Positions 25,727 to 33,029 of a DNA stretch of 64,000 bases are shown here, in pieces. Position numbers and translations under genes: made by a program. The stretch's first letter is position 1. Every line of letters begins with the position of its first letter. The notes below the pieces were generated by a model. That model was not told the DNA's origin, did no database searches, and saw only the letters and a program-made list of their open reading frames with translations. The stretch is from CAYXWM01 sp964468805 (GTDB lineage: Bacteria > Bacillota > Clostridia > Lachnospirales > WRBF01): the NCBI GenBank assembly GCA_964468805.1, contig CAYXWM010000005.1:11263-75262 (forward strand). Reading direction: 5' to 3'.

Positions 25727-26551
25727 TTATTCAACTTCCGGCTCTTCAAAAGCACCGAATTTTCTGAATCTCTCATAGCGTTCGGCAAGGAGAGTATCTG
25801 TGTCTTTTAAGGATAATTTTTTAATTTCCGAAATTAGGTTTCGTTTTATATCATCCACAACTTGTTTGAAGCCTTGAGCTTGCTCAATGTCTACGCCGTC
25901 TTCCGGCTCCGCAATAATTTTGTCTATGACTTCCATTTTTTTAAGGTCGGTTGCGGTTAATTTCATAAGTTGAGCGGCTTTGTCTGCCTTGGAGGCATCT
26001 TTCCAGAGTATGGAGGCATAGCCTTCCGGAGAAAGTATCGAATAGGTAGAGTTCTGCAACATCCATACCTTATCAGCAACACAAAGAGCCAAAGCACCGC
26101 CGCTTCCGGCTTCACCGATTATAATAGAAACAACAGGCACTTTTAACAGAGACATTTCATACAAATTATTGGCTATTGCCGCTCCCTGTCCTCTTTCTTC
26201 GGCTTCAATGCCGCAAAAGGCACCGGGTGTATTGATAAAATTAACAATGGGTCTGCCGAATTTTTCCGCCTGTTTCATCAGACGCAGAGCCTTACGATAG
26301 CCTTCGGGATGAGGTTGACCGAAATTTCTGCTTATATTTTCTTGTAAATCGTGACCTTTTTGTATACCTATGACCGTTACGGGCATTCCCACTAAGCTGG
26401 CTATGCCTCCAATAACCGCCGCATCGTCTTTATAATACCTGTCTCCGTAAAATTGTACGAAATTTTTAAATATTCCGTTTATAAATTCCAAAGCCGTTGG
26501 TCTGGAAGGTTTACGGGATAGGTTTACTATATTCATTACTTGAGTACTCAT
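25727..26551 (-). CDS. accA: Acetyl-CoA carboxylase carboxyltransferase, alpha subunit
   Basis: 274 residues with the crotonase-like core of AccA: GQPHPEGYRKALRLMKQAEK, FINTPGAFCGIEAEERGQ, and GEAGSGGALAL. It transfers the carboxyl group from carboxybiotin to acetyl-CoA together with AccD, the first committed step of fatty acid synthesis. It is a little shorter than the E. coli protein at the N-terminus, as in other Bacillota. It is last in fabZ-accC-accD-accA. Confidence 0.95.
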   Translation of the reverse strand: MSTQVMNIVNLSRKPSRPTALEFINGIFKNFVQFYGDRYYKDDAAVIGGIASLVGMPVTVIGIQKGHDLQENISRNFGQPHPEGYRKALRLMKQAEKFGRPIVNFINTPGAFCGIEAEERGQGAAIANNLYEMSLLKVPVVSIIIGEAGSGGALALCVADKVWMLQNSTYSILSPEGYASILWKDASKADKAAQLMKLTATDLKKMEVIDKIIAEPEDGVDIEQAQGFKQVVDDIKRNLISEIKKLSLKDTDTLLAERYERFRKFGAFEEPEVE

Positions 26552-26613
26552 ATGAATCAGTCCTTATATGTCTTAAAAGAACCTCTTTCAAAGTCTTTAT
26601 GATTAAATTATCA

Positions 26614-27498
26614 TTAATTATTGTCTGTTTGGTTTTCTTGTTGCTCTTTGGGTAAATCTCTTTTTTGGTGCAGTTTTAAAATAGTGGCTAATGTAGATTT
26701 AATATTTTGCCTTTGGACTATTCTGTCTATAAAACCGTGTTGCAAAAGATGCTCCGCTTTTTGAAATTCGTCCGGCAGGGTTTGTCTTATAGTTTGCTCT
26801 ATAACACGTCGTCCGGTAAATCCTATTAAAGCTCCCGGCTCGGCAAGAATAATATCTGCCAGCATGGCAAAACTGGCCGTAACACCGCCGGTTGTGGGAT
26901 CTGTAAGGAAAGCAACGTATAAAAGCCCTGCTTCGCTGTGTTTTGCAACAGCTTGAGAGATTTTTGCCATTTGCATAAGGGAAATAATACCTTCTTGCAT
27001 TCTGGCACCGCCCGAGGCACAAAAGACTACCACAGGAAACTTTTTCTCAGTTGCGTATTCAAAAGCCCGGGTTATTTTTTCGCCCACTACGGAACCCATG
27101 CTTCCCATAATAAAATGCGAATCCATCACGCACATTACGCATTCTGAACCGTTTATGGTACAGGTGCCGGTTACCACGGCTTCTTTCAAACCGGTTTTTT
27201 GGGAAAGTGCTTCGATTTTTTCGAGATATTGCGGATAATCCAAGGGATTTTTCGGTATCATATTTTTGTTCATTTCAGCGAAGCTGTCCGGGTCGGTTAT
27301 CAGACTGATACGCTCCGGTGCAGTCAAGCGAAAGCATCCCTTGCAATGAGGGCAAATTTTATATTGGGTTAAATCTTTGGAATATACCGTTTTGCCGCAT
27401 AAACCACATTTTACCCAAAGCCCATCGGGTATAACGGGTACGCGACCTTCAGGTGGCTTGTTTATGGGTACATATTTACGTTTTCCAAAAAGGTTCAA
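26614..27498 (-). CDS. accD: Acetyl-CoA carboxylase carboxyltransferase, beta subunit
   Basis: About 294 residues. An N-terminal four-cysteine zinc ribbon (CGLCGKTVYSKDLTQYKICP, then HC) is followed by the carboxyltransferase core (CASGGARMQEG; DPTTGGVTASFA). I prefer a TTG start at 27498, 9 bases after AAGGG, giving MNLFGKRKYV; a GTG at 27507 sits directly on the ribosome binding site. It pairs with AccA. Confidence 0.94.
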   Translation of the reverse strand: MNLFGKRKYVPINKPPEGRVPVIPDGLWVKCGLCGKTVYSKDLTQYKICPHCKGCFRLTAPERISLITDPDSFAEMNKNMIPKNPLDYPQYLEKIEALSQKTGLKEAVVTGTCTINGSECVMCVMDSHFIMGSMGSVVGEKITRAFEYATEKKFPVVVFCASGGARMQEGIISLMQMAKISQAVAKHSEAGLLYVAFLTDPTTGGVTASFAMLADIILAEPGALIGFTGRRVIEQTIRQTLPDEFQKAEHLLQHGFIDRIVQRQNIKSTLATILKLHQKRDLPKEQQENQTDNN

Positions 27499-27598
27499 AT
27501 GTACCACCCTTCTGTATATACTTGGTTGTCGGCAATAACTGAAAACGCCGATAATATTTTATAACTGCTTTAAAGCCCGGTTAAGGTTTTAATATTAC

Positions 27599-28960
27599 TT
27601 AATTATTGGTTGCTTTACTTTCAAGCATTCTTTGCAAAAATGAAGTATCCACTTTTCCGCTTATAAAGTTCTTATTGCCCAGCAAGTCAAGCTGGAAATC
27701 CACATTGGTGCTGACACCTTCAATAACCAATTCGGACAAGGCTCTTTTCATTTTGCTGATTGCTTCTTGTCTGGTACTGCCGTGGGCAATAATTTTGGCT
27801 ATCATGGAATCGTAGTAAGGAGGAATAGTGTATCCGGCAAACATAGCTGAATCCACTCTCAATCCCAATCCACCGGCAGGCAAGAACAAATAATTAACCG
27901 TACCCGGCGAAGGAGCGAAGTCCAAATCGGGATTTTCTGCATTTATACGGCATTCTATAGCGTGTCCGGAAATTTTTACGTCGCTTTGCTTAACGGACAA
28001 AGGCATTCCTGCGGCTATACGAATTTGTTCCTTTATAATGTCTATGCCGGTAACCATTTCGGTAACGGGATGTTCTACCTGTACTCGGGTATTCATCTCC
28101 ATAAAATAGAAATTGTCGTTCTTATCATATAAAAATTCTATGGTTCCGGCGTTTTGATATTGAGCCGCCTTAGCCGCAGCAATGGCTATTTGACCCAACT
28201 CTTGACGCTTTTTGTTGGAAATGACTACAGACGGTGCTTCCTCAAGTATCTTTTGGTTGCGTCGTTGTAAAGAGCAGTCTCGTTCACCCAGGTGAATAAT
28301 ATTGCCTTGTGAATCTCCCAAAATTTGAACTTCTATATGACGAGCGTTTTCTATTACCTTTTCGAGATAAATTCCGTCGTCTCCAAAGGCGGTTTTGGCT
28401 TCGGTTTTAGCGGCATGGTACATTTGCACCAGTTGTTCGTAATCTCTTGCTATACGAATACCTCTGCCGCCGCCGCCTGCCGTAGCTTTCAGCATAACAG
28501 GGTAACCCAGCTTTTCTGCCTCTTCCTTTGCTTCTTCTATGGAAAAAATAAGCCCTTCGGAACCGGGAATTACCGGAACGTTTGCACTTTTCATTAATTT
28601 TCTGGCGTTTGCCTTGTCGCCCATTAAGTCTATGGTTTCGGGTTTGGGACCTATAAAGGTAATGTTACATTCGTTGCACATAGTGGCAAAGGTAGCATTT
28701 TCAGCCAAAAAACCAAAGCCGGGATGCAAGGCTTGAGCCTTGGTAACACAGGCGGCACAAATAATGTTTTGCATATTAAGGTAGCTGTCCTGCGGTTTGT
28801 TTCCTCCGATACAAATAGCTTCATCGGCAAGCTGGGTATGTAACGCACCTCTGTCTACTTCCGAAAAAACCGCAACCGTGCCTATGTCCAATTCTTTACA
28901 CGCACGTATTATTCTTACGGCAATTTCGCCGCGGTTTGCAATCAATATTTTGTTAAACAT
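27599..28960 (-). CDS. accC: Acetyl-CoA carboxylase, biotin carboxylase subunit
   Basis: 453 residues: FNKILIANRGEIAVRIIRA at the start, a glycine-rich ATP-grasp loop GGGGRGIRIA, and EMNTRVQVEHPVTEMVTGID in the active site. It carboxylates biotin on the carrier protein AccB using ATP and bicarbonate. No accB is found in this operon or elsewhere in the window, although in many Bacillota it lies next to accC. Confidence 0.95.
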   Translation of the reverse strand: MFNKILIANRGEIAVRIIRACKELDIGTVAVFSEVDRGALHTQLADEAICIGGNKPQDSYLNMQNIICAACVTKAQALHPGFGFLAENATFATMCNECNITFIGPKPETIDLMGDKANARKLMKSANVPVIPGSEGLIFSIEEAKEEAEKLGYPVMLKATAGGGGRGIRIARDYEQLVQMYHAAKTEAKTAFGDDGIYLEKVIENARHIEVQILGDSQGNIIHLGERDCSLQRRNQKILEEAPSVVISNKKRQELGQIAIAAAKAAQYQNAGTIEFLYDKNDNFYFMEMNTRVQVEHPVTEMVTGIDIIKEQIRIAAGMPLSVKQSDVKISGHAIECRINAENPDLDFAPSPGTVNYLFLPAGGLGLRVDSAMFAGYTIPPYYDSMIAKIIAHGSTRQEAISKMKRALSELVIEGVSTNVDFQLDLLGNKNFISGKVDTSFLQRMLESKATNN

Positions 28961-29007
28961 ACATTCACCTACCGTAGGATTTTCAAGTTTCCAAAAATCC
29001 GCTCAAA

Positions 29008-29427
29008 TTAGCCTATCATAAATGTAATGGTTGCTTCGGCTACTTTTTTTCCGTTTACTGTGGCTATACCTTTGCCAACTCCGGCAACTTTTTTAAGCTT
29101 AATTATCTCTATTTCCAGTTGCAAAACGTCACCGGGCACAACTTTATCCCTAAACTTAACGTCGTCTATTGCACCAAAATAAGCCGTTTTTCCTTTATAG
29201 TCAGGATGAGAAAGCACGGCACAGGCTCCGGTTTGGGCTAAGGCTTCGATAATCAATACGCCCGGCATTACCGGTTCGTCCGGAAAGTGACCTTGAAAAA
29301 AGTTTTCGTTATAAGTAACGTTCTTTTGAGCAACGGCTTTTTTCAAAGGGTCTAACCGGATAATTTTATCAATCAACAAAAAAGGGTATCTGTGAGGAAT
29401 GATTTCCTTAATCTCTTGTATATTCAT
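29008..29427 (-). CDS. fabZ: 3-hydroxyacyl-ACP dehydratase FabZ
   Basis: 139 residues, hot-dog fold: IIPHRYPFLLIDKI contains the catalytic His, and GHFPDEPVMPGVLIIEALAQ the catalytic Glu. It dehydrates 3-hydroxyacyl-ACP in fatty acid elongation. The start ATG at 29427 is preceded by AAGGTG; an upstream ATG at 29448 has no ribosome binding site. It is the first gene of the fab/acc operon, behind a strong promoter. Confidence 0.95.
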   Translation of the reverse strand: MNIQEIKEIIPHRYPFLLIDKIIRLDPLKKAVAQKNVTYNENFFQGHFPDEPVMPGVLIIEALAQTGACAVLSHPDYKGKTAYFGAIDDVKFRDKVVPGDVLQLEIEIIKLKKVAGVGKGIATVNGKKVAEATITFMIG

Positions 29428-29482
29428 TATTTCACCTTGTATTTTCATTTTTTCTTGATGAAAGGTAGATTCCGTTCATTGT

Positions 29483-29511
29483 ATCGTATAGTATTTTTGC
29501 TTGGTTGTCAA
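29483..29511 (-). promoter_or_regulatory. Promoter of the fabZ-accC-accD-accA operon
   Basis: Minus strand: TTGACA (29511-29506), 17-base spacer, TACGAT (29488-29483). Confidence 0.68.
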
Positions 29512-29579
29512 CTTTTTTTGATATGTTTGGGTCATAGGACGGGTATGGGTGACAGAAGTTTGCGTAGAAATTCATATTA

Positions 29580-29680
29580 ATACTGATTCAATTTTAAATA
29601 GAGGACAAAATAATTGATTTTTTCCGACGGTTCAAGGAAAAACAATTATTTTTGTCCTTCATCTTATATGGATTTAGTAT
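29580..29680 (+). repeat. Family B palindromic element, copy 3
   Basis: 101 bp: ATACTGATTC end, GGACAAAATAATTG arm, CCGACGGTTCAAGG centre, CAATTATTTTTGTCC arm, GGATTTAGTAT end. It lies between the fabZ promoter and the proline-rich protein gene. Confidence 0.8.
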
Positions 29681-29730
29681 AGGAAAAGTTCTTGGAGAAG
29701 TGACACACAAAGAACATTTTTTTAGAACAT

Positions 29731-29759
29731 AAAAAAGGATAACGCTATTAACGTTACCC
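29731..29759 (-). terminator. Terminator of the proline-rich protein gene
   Basis: Minus strand: GGGTAACG TTAATAG CGTTATCC followed by six T. Confidence 0.82.
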
Positions 29760-29778
29760 CTCTGAATATATTGCAGAA

Positions 29779-30441
29779 TCAGCAAACGAAGCTTTCGATT
29801 AAATCCAAATCAAAGCCGATAAAGCTCCATCCGTAACGGGACCATCTGTAGCCGGAAACGGATTTTCTGCCTACAAATGTGGGATAGAACCAGAAAGAGC
29901 GTCCGTTTGTCAGCCATACATATGTGTAGCTGTAAAGACAAGGTCTTATTCCGCCGGGATCAACGGCACGAAGTGATGCTCTCTTTTCGGGAATTTGACT
30001 GGGTGGTGCTTGGGTCGGTTTTCTGTTGCCGGGTTGAGGAGGAAAAGCACCACCGGGTTCCGGAGGGAAAAATCCGCCCGGTTGAGGAGGAAACATTTCT
30101 CCCGGTCTTGGCGGTCTGCCCGGCGGAATTTCATTTTCGGGATAACCGCCGGGACGTCCGGAGAAAGGAGGCCGGTTATCTACGCCGGGACGAAATACGT
30201 CGCCTCCTTCTCCCGGAGGAAAAGTAGGTGGTCTTCCTCCTCCTTCGGGACGGTTTGAAGGCGGAAACAGAAATTGAGCCGCTTCCAAATCGGGTTCATG
30301 ATAATGACCGTGATTTTGAGAATTACGGTCTAAAAAATACTCGTCTTGCTCATATTGTTCCGGACTGTAATGCTCGTGGGATTGTGCCGTTACATCCTGT
30401 TGCTCGTTGTTGCGTATATAATTGGACTTGTTCGGGAACAT
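29779..30441 (-). CDS. Proline/glycine-rich protein with conserved aromatic C-terminus
   Basis: About 220 residues. Hydrophilic, His/Gln-rich N-terminus, then a Pro-Gly-rich middle (about 75-155) with units such as FPPQPGG and FPPEPGG, then a compact C-terminal domain of about 55 residues rich in Tyr/Trp/Arg (RPCLYSYTYVWL, FWFYPTFVGRKSV). No signal peptide or membrane helix is seen. I recall similar C-terminal segments in hypothetical proteins of spore-forming Clostridia, so a surface or spore-layer role is possible but unproven. The start ATG at 30441 follows AGGAG by 7 bases; an ATG at 30459 overlaps the ribosome binding site. Confidence 0.75.
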   Translation of the reverse strand: MFPNKSNYIRNNEQQDVTAQSHEHYSPEQYEQDEYFLDRNSQNHGHYHEPDLEAAQFLFPPSNRPEGGGRPPTFPPGEGGDVFRPGVDNRPPFSGRPGGYPENEIPPGRPPRPGEMFPPQPGGFFPPEPGGAFPPQPGNRKPTQAPPSQIPEKRASLRAVDPGGIRPCLYSYTYVWLTNGRSFWFYPTFVGRKSVSGYRWSRYGWSFIGFDLDLIESFVC

Positions 30442-30509
30442 CAAACCACTCCTATGCATAATTTTCTATATTTATACTATGCATAAAACAGGTTATGGGA
30501 ACCGAAAAA

Positions 30510-31376
30510 TTACTCGCTCTTACCAAAGGCAAGGGAAATAATAAACCCTACTCCACAGGCTAAAGCTCCCGCAATCATGGGCATAGTATCCAAGCCGCAT
30601 TTGTATGTAATCGGGCTGTTGAATATACCGTATACGGAGCCTAAAATTAAACCAAGTATTGCGAAATAGGTTTGAGTTTGATATTTGTCCAGGAATATTC
30701 TTATGAGTTTGGTTACTATTATTATTCCTATGATTACCCCTATACCCAAAGGTATTAGAACGCCTGCGATTTCCAACAACTTAGCCATATCCTTTGGATT
30801 AAGAAGATATGATTTTATTTGTGCTATAGAGTGAATAACCATGGGATAAAGCCCCAGCAACATTAATATGAAAGAACCGCTGATTCCCGGTATTACCATT
30901 GCTGCCGATGCAATAATACCGGCAAAAAACAGCATAATATACATAGACGGTTCCGGCTTAAAATCGGAAATTACTTCGGTTTGATTGCCCGAGGACAAAA
31001 GAACAACAGCTCCAAACGCTACCAACGCCACCAACACATAACGCAATCTTATGGCATTGGCATTGGTTTTACTGTATATTAATGGCACAGAGCCTAAGAC
31101 CAAGCCCACAAAAAACATAGAGGTGGGAAAAGAATAGTTATTAAGACTGTATTCAATAGCGGAACTCAGCAAAACTATCCCAAATCCTGCCCCGGCGAAT
31201 ACCGATAATAAAAAGAAGAAATGTTTTTTAAAGTCTTTGAAAATTCCGTTAACAGCTTCCAGCAGTCGCTCAAAAATTCCCAACACCACTGCTATGGTTC
31301 CGCCGCTTACTCCCGGAATAATATTGGCAATTCCTATAAATATCCCCTTAAAAAAGTTAATAATAAATAATTTCAT
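30510..31376 (-). CDS. DUF368 membrane protein (PopT-type polyprenyl-phosphate translocase)
   Basis: About 288 residues, eight or so helices. Two internally related glycine/proline motifs, GIANIIPGVSGGTIAVVLG and AAMVIPGISGSFILMLLG, are the hallmark of DUF368. Members have been shown to recycle undecaprenyl phosphate across the membrane for cell envelope synthesis. The ATG at 31376 follows GGGAG. It is monocistronic and diverges from gap. Confidence 0.87.
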   Translation of the reverse strand: MKLFIINFFKGIFIGIANIIPGVSGGTIAVVLGIFERLLEAVNGIFKDFKKHFFFLLSVFAGAGFGIVLLSSAIEYSLNNYSFPTSMFFVGLVLGSVPLIYSKTNANAIRLRYVLVALVAFGAVVLLSSGNQTEVISDFKPEPSMYIMLFFAGIIASAAMVIPGISGSFILMLLGLYPMVIHSIAQIKSYLLNPKDMAKLLEIAGVLIPLGIGVIIGIIIVTKLIRIFLDKYQTQTYFAILGLILGSVYGIFNSPITYKCGLDTMPMIAGALACGVGFIISLAFGKSE

Positions 31377-31426
31377 ATCCAACTCCCTTTGTTTGATTGT
31401 GAAAAATAAACCTAGACAAAATTTAC

Positions 31427-31455
31427 AAAATATTATCCTTTGGGAATTATATCAA
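31427..31455 (-). promoter_or_regulatory. Promoter of the DUF368 gene
   Basis: Minus strand: TTGATA (31455-31450), 17-base spacer, TATTTT (31432-31427). Confidence 0.6.
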
Positions 31456-31522
31456 AATATTCTGATTTTGAATATATTTATTTTATTATCGAAAGTTTTG
31501 TGGTATACTAACTTTATTCCTT

Positions 31523-31551
31523 TTGACAAATTCTGCAACACTATTTTAATT
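31523..31551 (+). promoter_or_regulatory. Candidate promoter of gap
   Basis: TTGACA (31523-31528), 17-base spacer, TTAATT (31546-31551). The -10 is weak and the leader would be about 230 bases. Confidence 0.4.
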
Positions 31552-31785
31552 CCATGTGACTATAATTGCAATTAAAATATGTTGTGAGTTTGCCCATTTG
31601 TTGACCCTGAAATTGAATTAAAAGAGTTTTTCGACAGTTTATACCAATCCATACAAAAAGCGTATGTAAATACATATTACTTTAATTTGATTGGTATGAG
31701 ATATTTTGTCTCGGTCAAAATCTTTATAAAACAAGAGCAATCGGGGAACAAATATTTATAATACCATGCTAAGGAGGACTATTTA

Positions 31786-32793
31786 ATGATTAAAATAGGT
31801 ATTAACGGTTTTGGCAGAATCGGCAGATTGGTATTGCGTTCTGCGGTTGAAAGAGATGATGTTCAAGTAGTAGCCATAAATGACCCGCTTATCGACCCGG
31901 AATACATGGTATACATGTTCAAATACGATTCCGTTCACGGTCGTTTCAAAGGCGAAGTTAGCTCTCAAGGAGACAAATTAATCGTAAACGGCAAAGAAAT
32001 CCAAGTATTCTCTTGCATGAAACCCGAAGAAATCAAATGGGGCGAAGCAGGCGCAGATTACGTTGTTGAATCTACCGGTCTTTTCACCGGCGTGGATGAT
32101 GCTAAAAAACACATCCAAGGCGGAGCTAAAAAAGTTGTTATTTCTGCTCCTTCCAAAGATGCAAAAATGTTTGTTATGGGCGTTAACAACAACGAATACA
32201 CAAAAGATATGACTATCGTTTCCAACGCTTCTTGTACTACTAACTGCCTTGCACCTTTGGCAAAAGTTATCAACGACAATTTCGGTATCGTTGAAGGTTT
32301 AATGTCCACAATCCACGCTACAACAGCTACTCAAAAAACTGTTGACGGTCCTTCCAAAAAAGACTGGAGAGGCGGACGTGCGGCTGCTTGCAACATAATT
32401 CCTTCTTCTACAGGTGCTGCTAAAGCTGTTGGCGAAGTTATCCCTCAATTAAAAGGTAAATTGACAGGTATGGCTTTCCGTGTACCTACAGTTGACGTTT
32501 CCGTAGTAGACCTTACTTGCCGTTTGGAAAAAAGCGTTTCTTACGAAGACATCAAAGCTGCTGTTAAGAAAGCTTCCGAAAACGAATTAAAAGGCATCAT
32601 GAAATACACTGAAGACAACGTAGTTTCCACTGACTTTGTCGGTGAATCCTGCACTTCTGTTTTCGATGCTACTGCAGGTATCGCTCTTAACGACAATTTC
32701 GTTAAACTTGTTGCTTGGTATGACAATGAATGGGGTTACAGCTGCAAAGTTGTTGACTTAATTGCTCATATGGCTAAAGTTGACGCTCAATAA
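31786..32793 (+). CDS. gap: Glyceraldehyde-3-phosphate dehydrogenase
   Basis: 335 residues. NAD-binding GINGFGRIGRLV at the N-terminus, catalytic Cys in SNASCTTNCLAPLAK, and the C-terminal WYDNEWGYSCKVVDL. It converts glyceraldehyde 3-phosphate to 1,3-bisphosphoglycerate in glycolysis, and the reverse in gluconeogenesis. AAGGAGG precedes the ATG at normal spacing. Codons are strongly biased (for example GCT, GAA, AAA), as expected for a highly expressed gene. It is followed by a strong terminator and is not linked to pgk or tpi here. Confidence 0.97.
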   Translation: MIKIGINGFGRIGRLVLRSAVERDDVQVVAINDPLIDPEYMVYMFKYDSVHGRFKGEVSSQGDKLIVNGKEIQVFSCMKPEEIKWGEAGADYVVESTGLFTGVDDAKKHIQGGAKKVVISAPSKDAKMFVMGVNNNEYTKDMTIVSNASCTTNCLAPLAKVINDNFGIVEGLMSTIHATTATQKTVDGPSKKDWRGGRAAACNIIPSSTGAAKAVGEVIPQLKGKLTGMAFRVPTVDVSVVDLTCRLEKSVSYEDIKAAVKKASENELKGIMKYTEDNVVSTDFVGESCTSVFDATAGIALNDNFVKLVAWYDNEWGYSCKVVDLIAHMAKVDAQ

Positions 32794-32815
32794 TCATTAT
32801 TTACAGATATACAAC

Positions 32816-32850
32816 AAAAAGCTTCCGAGATAATTCGGAAGCTTTTTGTT
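32816..32850 (+). terminator. Terminator of gap
   Basis: The 13-bp stem AAAAAGCTTCCGA/TCGGAAGCTTTTT is followed by GTTTTT. It could work on both strands. Confidence 0.9.
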
Positions 32851-32875
32851 TTTCTGATATAAAAAAGAAACAATT

Positions 32876-33012
32876 ATACTTAATTGCATAAGGAATAGTA
32901 ACAAAAGCTATTCTTCGTAAACGGTTCGCTCTTGTGTTTTTTATAAAAAAACACCGGTCGCTCACCACTACGAATATACGCTTTTGTTACTGCTTTACTC
33001 GAAATTAAGTAT
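32876..33012 (-). repeat. Family A palindromic element, full-length copy 2 (inverted)
   Basis: 137 bp, reverse-complement orientation to the copies at 3283 and 60751. It lies between the convergent gap and GGDEF/EAL genes and is flanked by TA. Confidence 0.85.
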
Positions 33013-33029
33013 AATAATTTAACACAGAC

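Larger units (their letters stand above)
31377..31785. other. Divergent intergenic region DUF368/gap
   Basis: About 410 AT-rich bases. It contains a good minus promoter for the DUF368 gene, a weaker plus promoter for gap, and a 57-base inverted repeat with ends ATACCAATC/GATTGGTAT (31641-31697). No ORF is supported. Confidence 0.5.

Noticed and set aside
29877..30461. Several plus-strand open frames opposite the proline-rich gene
   Set aside because: They are shadows of a GC-biased Pro/Gly repeat on the minus strand and lack ribosome binding sites.
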